Shown: in pieces, positions 1 to 6,694 of the stretch
Layout of the letters: each line of letters opens with the position of its first letter
How positions within the stretch are numbered: the first letter of the stretch is position 1
NCBI GenBank assembly: GCA_947367855.1
Contig: CANBFE010000053.1
Coordinates: 1-8,918, forward strand
DNA length: 8,918 bases
DNA from: an uncultured Lachnospiraceae bacterium
GTDB taxonomy: Bacteria > Bacillota > Clostridia > Lachnospirales > Lachnospiraceae
Direction of reading: 5' to 3'
Program-made: the position numbers and the translations under genes
Notes under the pieces: generated by a model
What the model saw: only the letters and a program-made list of their open reading frames with translations
Told to the model about the DNA's origin: nothing
The model's database searches: none

Positions 1-155
1 AAGTCAAGGAGAACAGCATCATAATCTGTTATGCTTGCCTTTTCCTCTCCTTCAAGACCAGTATTGGCAATATCAACAGTAAAGCCCTGCCGTTCCAAAC
101 CAGTTTTCATTTCCTTGGCAAGCTGCCTGTCATCCTCTATAATCAACACTCTCAT
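1..155 (-). CDS. Two-component response regulator, receiver domain (N-terminal part only)
   Basis: The reverse strand from 155 encodes 51 codons of a CheY-like receiver domain that runs off the window edge. It begins MRVLIIEDDRQLAKEMKTGL. The acidic pocket (E7, D8, D9) follows the first beta strand, and the phospho-acceptor aspartate is D51 in the motif AVLLDL, the usual position for this fold. Known of the family: such proteins take a phosphoryl group from a partner histidine kinase and usually control transcription. The style of the N-terminus suggests an OmpR/PhoB-type regulator with a winged-helix output domain, but that domain lies outside the window, so the subfamily is inferred. The start is secured by an AGGAGG site 7 nt upstream. 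The gene is separated from the upstream array by 122 bp containing promoter signals, so it is probably its own transcription unit with a kinase gene further left. Confidence 0.93.
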   Translation of the reverse strand, partial: MRVLIIEDDRQLAKEMKTGLERQGFTVDIANTGLEGEEKASITDYDAVLLD

Positions 156-162
156 TTAGAAT

Positions 163-168
163 CCTCCT
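163..168 (-). promoter_or_regulatory. Ribosome binding site of the response regulator gene
   Basis: A perfect AGGAGG on the minus strand lies 7 nt before the ATG at 155. It fixes the start of the receiver domain. Confidence 0.85.
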
Positions 169-182
169 TATATGGATTTTTT

Positions 183-220
183 ATTGTACCATAATCAATG
201 TTTATCTAATGTTAATTATA
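183..220 (-). promoter_or_regulatory. Putative response-regulator promoter with an 11-bp-phased direct repeat
   Basis: Reading the minus strand, TACAAT at 188..183 is a good -10 box. It has no TTGACA-like box 16-18 bp upstream. Instead the -35 position is covered by two direct copies of AACATT (213..208 and 202..197), 11 bp apart. OmpR/PhoB-family regulators bind direct repeats of about one helical turn, often replacing the -35 box, so autoactivation is a reasonable inference. A second, perfect -10 consensus TATAAT lies at 220..215, also without a clear -35; if that were the active one, the repeats would sit downstream of the start site and act in repression. Which -10 is used cannot be decided from sequence. 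Confidence 0.5.
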
Positions 221-277
221 AGAGATTTTCTATCCAAAGCCTGCCGCTCATACAGATACTCCGATTCTGCAGGGAAT

Positions 278-818
278 CTATTCCACCGGTTCTCCCTTTC
301 CTTTGATCTGGCTGGCAAAATGTGCCACCTCCTGGAAATCGTGATCCAGCAGTCCCATATGGTTAAATTTTATGTCCGGCAGCTCTTTTTGTAAGGAATT
401 GCAGAGAAACGAGTGGAACCCGCTGATATCCCAGCCAAGAATATCGTTTCCAAGGCATGGGCTTCGGTCATCCTCCCCATTCATCCGTCCATGGCTGTTA
501 CTGCTCTTGAGCTCGCCTGCCAGAATCTCATAATACTCCCTGATTGTAGAGACGCTTACTACATGGCAGGAGACAGCCTGGCAAAATCTTTCATAAAAAT
601 CCCTGGCATCCGAGAACCGTAAAAATCTGCTGTCCAAATCAAGACTCCCGGCATCAAAAAGCCTCTTTGCCCCATCCGCCCATAAAGCATTCCCATCTGG
701 GATACTGCTCCCCTGTGCAGCCGCTGACCGACAGGATCTGTCTGCTGATTCCCTGCAGTCATTCTGGGGTATCGCATAGTTCACATATATAATATCCGAT
801 TACTTCATAACATTTCAT
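278..818 (-). pseudogene. Small array-type gene, apparently frameshifted near its start and cut by a stop near its end
   Basis: The best start is the ATG at 818, preceded by GGGGGAG with a 7-nt gap. From it, 19 residues are read (MKCYEVIGYYICELCDTPE) before TGA at 761..759. The open frame shifted by +1 then continues without a break from about 784 to TAG at 278, giving a plausible soluble protein (CRESADRSCRSAAAQ..., later GWDISGFHSFLCNSL and KFNHMGLLDHDFQEV). The in-frame alternative start for that frame is GTG at 784, which has no ribosome binding site. A run of four C at 769..766 is a likely indel site: removing one C joins the two parts into about 179 residues. After the TAG the same frame continues IPCRIGVSV to TGA at 248, and TAG is one base from TGG (Trp), so the C-terminus may be cut too. 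The family is not recognised. Its place at the distal end of the array suggests a decayed immunity-type gene. A translated 168-residue product from GTG 784, or a sequencing error, cannot be excluded. Confidence 0.6.
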
Positions 819-825
819 ATCTGCG

Positions 826-832
826 CTCCCCC
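826..832 (-). promoter_or_regulatory. Ribosome binding site supporting the ATG at 818
   Basis: GGGGGAG on the minus strand stands 7 nt before ATG 818. The alternative GTG at 784 has only AT-rich sequence ahead of it. The site therefore supports the upstream start and so the frameshift reading. Confidence 0.55.
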
Positions 833-872
833 TTCCGTCCATATCCGCATTTAGCGTTTCAAAGCCTCTTTA

Positions 873-1655
873 TTATTCTTTTTTACTGTTTCCAATGATT
901 GCCCGGAAAGCCGCCTTCTGTCTTTTTATGAATTTTTTATCGGAAACATCACCTGGCTCTTCCTGTACAGGAAGCAGAGCGCAGGCACGCAGCGTTTTCT
1001 CCAGTTCCAGCTGCTCATAATCCGGATTGGCAAGTTTCTCATAGATGACCTGGCACTGTTGTTTCAGCTTTTTTAATTTATGCTCTTCATGCAGGAATGT
1101 CTGATCGTCAAACCCGCAGAACAGGTAAAGAAATTCCATCCATATTCTCTGCCATTCCGTCTGATAGGAAGAATGATGATGAACAATCACCTCTCCGAGC
1201 ACTTTTTTGTCAAGAAGGCGGACTGTCGATTCCCGATCCATTCGGGCAGCGGCCCTGACTGCATCCGGAGACAGGTTGTACATGCGGTTTGTGGTTATCC
1301 CCAGCAGATAAGCGCACATGGTATCCATCGGCTTCCATCCAACGCGGTAGAGAAGCTCCGTGCTGCTTTCATGGGACACCTGCAGGAACCGTTCCCGCAT
1401 ATCCGTAAATCCCAGAAGTGCCTGATATTTCCCGTTAGGATTGATATAACGGTTATATCTTTCCGCCCAAAATATCCTGACAGTGGGGCTCAATTCAAAC
1501 AGCAGGCTCCTCCAGTCGTTCTGTTTCTCGCTCCCTTCGTCAAAGCTCTGCAATTCTTCCGTCGCATAGTTACGGGGAGCACAGTATTTTGCCATGACCT
1601 GCTCCATCTTTGCCAGGGTATCTTCAGTATCCTCCCCCTGCTCCAGTATTGTCAA
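873..1655 (-). CDS. Unknown helical protein of the array, about 260 aa, start uncertain
   Basis: I do not recognise this family. The protein is charged and appears largely alpha-helical, with no signal peptide or membrane segment. Visible features are an aromatic-rich stretch (VRIFWAERYNRYINPNGKYQ) at residues 59-78, a His cluster (VIVHHHSSYQTEWQRIW) near residues 157-173, a Lys/Leu-rich helix around 190-215, and a basic tail ending SKKE. It follows the preceding gene by about 42 nt and lies 54 nt before the next start, so it is likely co-transcribed. The start is the weak point: the longest reading begins with TTG at 1655 with no ribosome binding site. The frame stays open upstream to just after TAA at about 1694, but holds no ATG, GTG or earlier TTG. 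Internal alternatives are ATG at 1607 and ATG at 1595, the latter with GGAG 6 nt ahead. An immunity-type role is suggested only by context. Confidence 0.7.
   Translation of the reverse strand: MTILEQGEDTEDTLAKMEQVMAKYCAPRNYATEELQSFDEGSEKQNDWRSLLFELSPTVRIFWAERYNRYINPNGKYQALLGFTDMRERFLQVSHESSTELLYRVGWKPMDTMCAYLLGITTNRMYNLSPDAVRAAARMDRESTVRLLDKKVLGEVIVHHHSSYQTEWQRIWMEFLYLFCGFDDQTFLHEEHKLKKLKQQCQVIYEKLANPDYEQLELEKTLRACALLPVQEEPGDVSDKKFIKRQKAAFRAIIGNSKKE
1626..1655 (-). promoter_or_regulatory. Possible internal promoter at the start of the 260-aa gene
   Basis: On the minus strand TTGACA (1655..1650) is a perfect -35 box, followed after 18 bp by GATACT (1631..1626), which matches four of six -10 consensus bases. 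It overlaps the TTG that would otherwise be the start codon. If it works, translation would have to begin at ATG 1607 or 1595. Such boxes also arise by chance, so this is tentative. Confidence 0.25.
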
Positions 1656-1697
1656 AAGATAGTTCGGACTGTATACAAGCCTTTTAACGTCCTGTTA

Positions 1698-3011
1698 TCA
1701 GGATCTCTCCGTCTTTTTGGCCAGACCGTGGTAGTACCGCATGAACCGGCATACTTCCTCATAGGTCTCCCGGATTGCGTTCTGGCGTTCTTGTGCGTCT
1801 GAAATCTCCTTTGTTTCCAGAAAGAGCTGTGCATTACGGTACATCACCGCTATGGCGTCTCTTGGATCATTGCAGGCATTGGGGAACTCCTTCAGATGGT
1901 CTTTCATATAATCGGAATTATGTCTCACACATTCTTCAAGGCGCGCATATCCTTCCTCTTCCTTTCCAGTCAGCAGGTTCCATACACCAGACAGATAGCT
2001 GTCCGCTCTCCAGGGATCCGGTTTTTCCTCCGCATCCAGATCCCACATGGGCCGGCCAGTTCTCGGATCGTTCGGGCCTTTCTCTGTGGCTTTCAGGTAA
2101 TCCCGGCGCTCTTTTGCAAAGTAGGTCTCCAGGCTGTCGATTTTCTGCCACTCCGGCAGCATGCCGTCGGCCAGGAAGGTCAGGATATCATCAAATTTTC
2201 CGTTGATGCTCTCCACTGCGGCAGCATCTACGGCTTCCCCACCATACTCAATCACGCCCCATCCATTATGCATCTTTTGAAAATATTCTCCTTGGCTGAC
2301 ATGGCCCGGCACCCCTAAGATGCCGTACTGTATGGCATATATGGGACAGAGATAACAGATGATGGCCTCATATCCGCCGCCCCTGAAATAACCGATAAAC
2401 TGAATCCGGGATACCAGGCCGTTCCTTTCCCGCACAAAGGTTTTGGGGCCTGCTTTTTTCATACCGTATGCCTTTGTGACAGGGGCGATCTTTGCCTGCA
2501 GGTTCTCTTTTAGGCGCAGTTTCAGTTCTTCCCCGCATTCTTTCCACTGTTCGATTGTCCTTGCATTTTTATAGCTGAAAGCCTTCGCCGGTTTCTGGCC
2601 GGGCGGCGTTCCCAGCAGGCTCTTCCAGTCAAAAGAAATGGATTCTGTCGGATGTTTCTCCAGATATTCCTCCCAGGAACGCCTGACAGACGCCGTTTTC
2701 CTGTGATAGGCTTCCATGGCTTTCTGCCTGTCACGGATCTCCTCTTCCTGTGCTTTTTCCTCATAATAACCGGACGTCTTCACCGGGCGCCCCTGGGTAT
2801 GGAAATAATAGGCAACACCGCCCTGGGTCTTTGTCATCCAGTAATAGTTTGCACTCCATAAAGCGGGCATAATCCGCCCCTGGTCTCCCCGGGTCAAGGT
2901 TTCTTCCAACTTAAGCCTGTTGCTGTTCCACCAAGTTTCCCACTCCACCGGTTCTACATCTCCTGCCGCAATGCGCAGAAACATCTGTTTCATCTCGTCC
3001 TGAAATCCCAT
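1698..3011 (-). CDS. Multi-domain array protein with possible DUF4304-like module, 437 aa
   Basis: The product appears cytoplasmic, with no signal or membrane segment. Residues 1-80 form one block rich in Trp and Tyr (PVEWETWWNS, ANYYWMTKTQGGVAYYFHTQG). Residues 82-120 are a charged helix, probably a coiled linker. Residues 165-290 run LQAKIAPVTKAYGMKKAGPK, then FVRERNGLVSRIQFIGYFRG. This resembles the DUF4304 pattern (helix, Gly-x-Lys-Lys, Arg-rich strand, then Ile-Gln-Phe), a family I associate with toxin-immunity neighbourhoods; that is from memory and moderate. Residues 335-437 are helical. The chosen start is ATG 3011, 2 nt after the upstream stop, with GGGGAGG 10 nt before it. An earlier in-frame start would overlap the preceding gene by 61 nt without a comparable site. 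The near-contact of stop and start implies translational coupling. The fused layout suggests two or more immunity-type modules; function is inferred from context. Confidence 0.85.
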   Translation of the reverse strand: MGFQDEMKQMFLRIAAGDVEPVEWETWWNSNRLKLEETLTRGDQGRIMPALWSANYYWMTKTQGGVAYYFHTQGRPVKTSGYYEEKAQEEEIRDRQKAMEAYHRKTASVRRSWEEYLEKHPTESISFDWKSLLGTPPGQKPAKAFSYKNARTIEQWKECGEELKLRLKENLQAKIAPVTKAYGMKKAGPKTFVRERNGLVSRIQFIGYFRGGGYEAIICYLCPIYAIQYGILGVPGHVSQGEYFQKMHNGWGVIEYGGEAVDAAAVESINGKFDDILTFLADGMLPEWQKIDSLETYFAKERRDYLKATEKGPNDPRTGRPMWDLDAEEKPDPWRADSYLSGVWNLLTGKEEEGYARLEECVRHNSDYMKDHLKEFPNACNDPRDAIAVMYRNAQLFLETKEISDAQERQNAIRETYEEVCRFMRYYHGLAKKTERS

Positions 3012-3013
3012 CC

Positions 3014-4285
3014 TTATTCTTCCTCCCCTTTTCTTTCTGCCACTGCATACTGAAAGCCTGCGCTCATGCCGCATGTTCCATTGGAATGTACCTTATAATC
3101 TCTGTCAAATTCATCCTCTGGCAACAAATCCAATTCTTCCTTTGACGAGATGTCTTTCACGAGCTTTACTTCCCCTGTTTCCCGGTTCCGGCTGAGTATG
3201 TACAGGGCGCCTTCATGTTGGGCCATGAAATCTTCCGGCACATGCATTATCGTTGCATAATTGCTGTCAGGGCTTTCTTCTGTCACTTCATACACATCCG
3301 ACACAAGTTTATATATCTGGGTTTCGCTGTTTCCACGGTCAATATGCCATTCCTCTGCACCTTCACTGATGCACAGGATATCTTCTATTTCAAAAGGAAG
3401 CCTTGATATAACCATAATCCCCTCCTTTTGCATGGAATGAAATCCCCAGGAATCTTCTGACAGTTCTTCCTGCTTTGTTCCCCTGTCTTTAAGGCAGACC
3501 CGCCTCCACTCCCTGAAATATGGGAAGCCTGCGATATCCGGATATTCCACAGAACGGTCTACCCATTCCGCCTCCGGTGAAGCATATACCCGCAGGTTCC
3601 ACGCAACATAGCCCCCTTCACAGACCGGCCAGTCCCCGGCCTCGAATGAAAGTGAGGTAAGCGGCTGCTTCATGGACAGCCAGGAATTATGGAATTCCAC
3701 CCAGCTCATCATCGCAAGCAATTCTTCTGCCGCCTGACCCTGGAAATAAAAATCCGCCATATTCCCATGGTCAAATCCTCTCTCCCGCCATTCTGCGGGT
3801 GTAGCTGCACGATATCCTGGGGCATTTTCCAGTTGAAATTCAATATCTGTTTTATAAGGTTGCGGCAGATGATACAGCTCTGTAAAGTATTCCTGAAGGA
3901 CAGCCTCTATTTCTTCCCTCTGGTAATTATCCCAAAGGATTGTCTCATCATTCACATCAATGCCTGCGCAAAACTTCCTGCCTTCATATTCCATAAATAC
4001 CACCACATTGGAATTGACATAAGGTGCAAAAAAATCATGATACCCCTGAACCCAGTATCCCTGTGGCGAAGCATCTATCCCATATTTTTCCGTGATATAA
4101 GCTGCTGCCCTGTCCTCCGCTGTTTTTTCTGCCGCATGGTAGATATGGTCAATTTCCTGCCGTGTCTCCATCCGTTCCCGGCTGCATCCGGTAAGCAGGA
4201 ACATTGACAGAATCCCTGTTACTGCCATTCTTTTGATTCTGCCGAATACTTTCCCTCTGCTGTCCAATCCCTTTTTTTCCTTCAT
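3014..4285 (-). CDS. Predicted lipoprotein in the array, 423 aa
   Basis: The N-terminus is a type II (lipoprotein) signal: a long basic n-region (MKEKKGLDSRGKVFGRIKR), a hydrophobic core (MAVTGILSMFL) and the lipobox L-T-G-C with Cys34. This predicts export, lipidation by Lgt, cleavage by LspA and anchoring on the outer face of the membrane. The mature part is acidic and soluble. A region at about residues 55-145 (AAAYITEKYGIDASPQGYW, then FMEYEGRKFCAGIDVNDE) looks like a compact alpha/beta domain common in Clostridia lipoproteins, with no firm family name. The rest is unassigned, and the C-terminus ends in a charged KGEEE tail. ATG 4285 is 24 nt after the upstream stop and has only a weak GAGCAGGG site. 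The downstream gene begins 2 nt after this stop. A lipoprotein among cytoplasmic-type immunity genes could neutralise a toxin before or at membrane entry; that is inference. Confidence 0.88.
   Translation of the reverse strand: MKEKKGLDSRGKVFGRIKRMAVTGILSMFLLTGCSRERMETRQEIDHIYHAAEKTAEDRAAAYITEKYGIDASPQGYWVQGYHDFFAPYVNSNVVVFMEYEGRKFCAGIDVNDETILWDNYQREEIEAVLQEYFTELYHLPQPYKTDIEFQLENAPGYRAATPAEWRERGFDHGNMADFYFQGQAAEELLAMMSWVEFHNSWLSMKQPLTSLSFEAGDWPVCEGGYVAWNLRVYASPEAEWVDRSVEYPDIAGFPYFREWRRVCLKDRGTKQEELSEDSWGFHSMQKEGIMVISRLPFEIEDILCISEGAEEWHIDRGNSETQIYKLVSDVYEVTEESPDSNYATIMHVPEDFMAQHEGALYILSRNRETGEVKLVKDISSKEELDLLPEDEFDRDYKVHSNGTCGMSAGFQYAVAERKGEEE
3022..3028 (-). promoter_or_regulatory. Ribosome binding site deciding the 3011 start
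   Basis: GGGGAGG lies within the last codons of the lipoprotein gene and 10 nt before ATG 3011. It supports that start over an earlier in-frame start at 3074 that lies inside the lipoprotein gene. Confidence 0.75.
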
Positions 4286-4309
4286 ACCCTGCTCTAATTC
4301 CGTTCTCTT

Positions 4310-6043
4310 TTATATCGCTTCTCCAAGTCCTTCCATGACTTCCATAAGCTTCTTATACCCTGCCTCGCTGGCGGCTCCATAAAGCACTTCCAGATCACCG
4401 CACTCCATAACCACAGCCATATTGTCAGATGCATTACTGTAAAAACTCATATCCATCCCCAGCCATCCAGAAAGCCCAAAGGGTTGTTTTTCAAGGCCTG
4501 ACCGGGCGGTTTCCAGTTCTTCCTCTGTAAGCCAGTACATAAGCTCCTCCCCATGAAAAGCAAAGGCAAATACCGCTTCATAGGCAAGGGCAGCCCTCAG
4601 AAATCCGCTGAGCGTTCCGGCACACAAGGTCCATCTTTGGTCATTTATCTGATCCGCAGCCACATAAACCGGAGGGTCCGCTTTGGTCAGGTCTTTTCTT
4701 CGGATTCCTGCCCGGCAGCATCCCTGATTTTCAATCAGGATCACCAGATAATCGCCGTCCTTTAACCAGTCCCATTGATCGAAATCTTCCGGCCTGATCC
4801 ACCGGTCCTGTACCTTATGGATTGCCTCCGTGCAAGCCGCCCTGTTCCAAAACTCTTCCAGAACGGGAGGAAGGGGAGAAAAGTATTTTTTCACAACAGC
4901 CAACTCTTCTTCTGTGTATCCCTGCAGTTCTTCCACCCCATACAGCTGCCGGATCTCTTCCCTATACTCTCTCTGGTTCTGCCCCTGAGCGCCTGCATCC
5001 TGCGGCTCTTCCTCCTGTTCTTCCGTAAACAGGTAGGGAACCCCCTGCCACATAAGCTTTGGCATTTCTTCCAACCTGTTGAAATAGAGGCAGATGATCT
5101 GGTCGTCTCCCCAGTATCCGGATTCCGGCCTTCTGGTGCAGGCTGTGATATGATAGTACCCGTCCGGCAAAGACAATATCTGGTCCTGTGGAAAATCCGG
5201 ATTCCAGTCACTCAGCCAGAACAGGTCTCCAAACTGCAGGGAACCGCCCCTTACCTCCACCGCCAGCCGGATCATCACCGGAAACTCTTTCTCCGCATTG
5301 GAATCCGGATAGCCGGGCCGGAACCAGAGAATAAAATCGCCTCCCGTACCCGTACAGAACGCCGTGATATCCCCTTTTCGGATATGCTCCCCCACCTGGT
5401 TCGGATTCGTGAATTCTTCTGTCAAAAAGTTGCTCCCCGGAACAACATATCCCATAACCTCCGGGGAAAACAGGACAATCCCCATGCCATCAATACTCAA
5501 ATGCATCGTATCTCCCAGATGCAGCGGCTCCTCTGATGCCGGGCTGCCCTCAGAAAGAGTTTCCTCCCCACAGGGCTGCCCTGCCGCCTTTGGTTCTTCT
5601 GTTTTTTCTTCTTTTATCTCCTGGAGGCAGGACAGCTGTTCCAGCACCTCCCTATGTTTCAGCTGGCTGTAAGGAGGCAGGAGGACTTTCTTCAGCGCCG
5701 GAAGCTCTGCCAGCAGGCGGCAGTCTGAAAAGTTGGTATCCTGCAGATCCAGGGTATTTAGACTTTTGCATCCGGCCAGAAAAGAATAGTCGTCGATTGC
5801 CACATCATGGAGGGACAGCTGCTTTAGCCTTGTCATCTCCCCAATCAGAGAAAAATCATTCTCCTTTACCATGAGCCAGGAAGGAAGACGTATGTCCTCT
5901 ACTTTTTTAACAGCCGAAAAATTTCTTCTTCTGCTGTCCAGGCTTTTCATTTTCGTCAGATCGCTGAATGTCTGCAGGTCATGTCCTGTGTTTCTCTGAA
6001 TCCAGATCACAAGTCTTGGATCGATCCCATACTGTTTCATCAT
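4310..6043 (-). CDS. Mosaic LRR / unassigned beta domain / SUKH (SMI1-KNR4-like) protein, 577 aa
   Basis: Three segments are separated by acidic linkers. Residues 50-140 carry leucine-rich repeats (LKQLSLHDVAIDDYSFLAGC, then LNTLDLQDTNFSDCRLLAEL). A low-complexity Glu/Pro/Gly linker covers 141-175. Residues 176-340 form a beta-rich, Trp/Gly-rich domain (FCTGTGGDFILWFRPGYPDS; FGDLFWLSDWNPDFP) that I cannot name. A second Gln/Glu linker follows. Residues 375-490 fit the SUKH superfamily: SPLPPVLEEFWNRAA, then the characteristic DGDYLVILIENQG with DPPVYV, and a LSGFL-type helix. SUKH proteins are known as immunity proteins against diverse polymorphic toxins and as eukaryotic SMI1/KNR4 regulators. 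The C-terminal tail (490-577) is probably part of or packed against this domain. ATG 6043 has AGGAGG 10 nt before it; a second ATG follows immediately. It lies between the 183-aa unknown and the lipoprotein gene. Confidence 0.9.
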   Translation of the reverse strand: MMKQYGIDPRLVIWIQRNTGHDLQTFSDLTKMKSLDSRRRNFSAVKKVEDIRLPSWLMVKENDFSLIGEMTRLKQLSLHDVAIDDYSFLAGCKSLNTLDLQDTNFSDCRLLAELPALKKVLLPPYSQLKHREVLEQLSCLQEIKEEKTEEPKAAGQPCGEETLSEGSPASEEPLHLGDTMHLSIDGMGIVLFSPEVMGYVVPGSNFLTEEFTNPNQVGEHIRKGDITAFCTGTGGDFILWFRPGYPDSNAEKEFPVMIRLAVEVRGGSLQFGDLFWLSDWNPDFPQDQILSLPDGYYHITACTRRPESGYWGDDQIICLYFNRLEEMPKLMWQGVPYLFTEEQEEEPQDAGAQGQNQREYREEIRQLYGVEELQGYTEEELAVVKKYFSPLPPVLEEFWNRAACTEAIHKVQDRWIRPEDFDQWDWLKDGDYLVILIENQGCCRAGIRRKDLTKADPPVYVAADQINDQRWTLCAGTLSGFLRAALAYEAVFAFAFHGEELMYWLTEEELETARSGLEKQPFGLSGWLGMDMSFYSNASDNMAVVMECGDLEVLYGAASEAGYKKLMEVMEGLGEAI

Positions 6044-6099
6044 TTTAAAAGTTCCTCCTAATTAAAAATCCCTGCCCACAACCGGCTCCGTTTTCCTGC

Positions 6100-6651
6100 T
6101 TATTCAACTTTCAGGTCATATTCTTCCGGCGACTTTATGTTGATTGTACAGAACCTGTATGTTTCTTTGTTTTCATATGCCCCTTTACAAATAAAACAGC
6201 CGTTCACAGTTTTGACAGACTGCTTTCGCACGATTTTTTTCAGTCCGTCAAACAGCTTCTTTGCCGCTGCATTGTCATAATGCATCGTTGCTGTCTCCGT
6301 GGGGAAGATTGCCGTTTCCTGGTATACGCCGTTTAAGTCTATATCTATCCGTTCTATATTTTCGTCACAAAGGGAAGTATATCGTATCCCTCCCTTCTCG
6401 TAGTCGCTCCATCTGTATTCTTTCCAGGAGCAGGCAGTTGTTCCTGAAAATGCAAGAATCTGCTTATTGCCCTGATGGGAGCCGAAAAAATTAGTTCCCA
6501 GGTCTGGCAGGCTGGCAGCGTCCTTGAAAAAGACAGGGCCTTCATCTGAATATGTGGGCACATAATAAACATCAAACTTACTCTGAAATTCTTCCAGGAT
6601 AGCCTGCAGATCCTCTCGTTTGGCATAAAAGCGAAATCTCCGTACCTTCAT
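6100..6651 (-). CDS. Unknown 183-aa array protein
   Basis: I do not recognise this family. The protein is mixed alpha/beta with no signal peptide or membrane helix. It opens with a basic strand-like segment (MKVRRFRFYAKREDL), a helix (QAILEEFQSKFDVYY) and later a Trp/Tyr-rich stretch (CSWKEYRWSDYEKGG). Residues around 100-120 (IERIDIDLNGVYQE) look like an amphipathic strand pair, and the C-terminal third has a lysine-rich helix (AKKLFDGLKKIVRKQ) followed by two cysteines in CFICKG. The start is ATG 6651 with AGGAGG 9 nt ahead. It follows the upstream stop by 43 nt and precedes the next start by 56 nt, so it is likely co-transcribed. Two LRR-bearing genes flank it directly, which suggests a shared role, probably immunity. 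That role is context only. Confidence 0.85.
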   Translation of the reverse strand: MKVRRFRFYAKREDLQAILEEFQSKFDVYYVPTYSDEGPVFFKDAASLPDLGTNFFGSHQGNKQILAFSGTTACSWKEYRWSDYEKGGIRYTSLCDENIERIDIDLNGVYQETAIFPTETATMHYDNAAAKKLFDGLKKIVRKQSVKTVNGCFICKGAYENKETYRFCTINIKSPEEYDLKVE

Positions 6652-6679
6652 ATGTATCTGCCTCCTTTCCAGTCATTCC

Positions 6680-6691
6680 ATGTCCGGACAT
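6680..6691. repeat. Perfect 12-bp palindrome ATGTCCGGACAT in an intergenic gap
   Basis: The sequence reads the same on both strands and sits in the 43-bp gap just after the stop of the 519-aa gene and 14 bp before the ribosome binding site of the 183-aa gene. It has no loop, so it is a poor hairpin, and no T-run follows. It could be an operator half-site pair or chance. Confidence 0.3.
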
Positions 6692-6694
6692 CGA

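Noticed and set aside
240..277. Possible transcription terminator after the array (CCTGC ... GCAGG inverted repeat)
   Set aside because: The stem is only 5 bp, the loop is about 25 nt and no T-run follows on the minus strand, so it does not look like an intrinsic terminator.
559..777. Minus-strand 72-codon frame overlapping the damaged gene
   Set aside because: It has no ribosome binding site and an irregular composition, and it competes with the longer frame that continues the plausible protein.
1080..1802. Plus-strand open frame of 240 codons
   Set aside because: It straddles the junction of two minus-strand genes and shows no ribosome binding site or sensible composition. It is a shadow of codon bias on the other strand.
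3012..3074. N-terminal extension of the 437-aa protein starting at 3074
   Set aside because: It would overlap the lipoprotein gene by 61 nt, gives a very basic unrelated leader, and a strong ribosome binding site sits before ATG 3011.
4775..5536. Long plus-strand open frame (253 codons) opposite the SUKH-fusion gene
   Set aside because: It has no ribosome binding site, its translation is rich in Pro, Arg, Phe and His without a fold-like pattern, and it lies wholly opposite a protein with recognisable domains.
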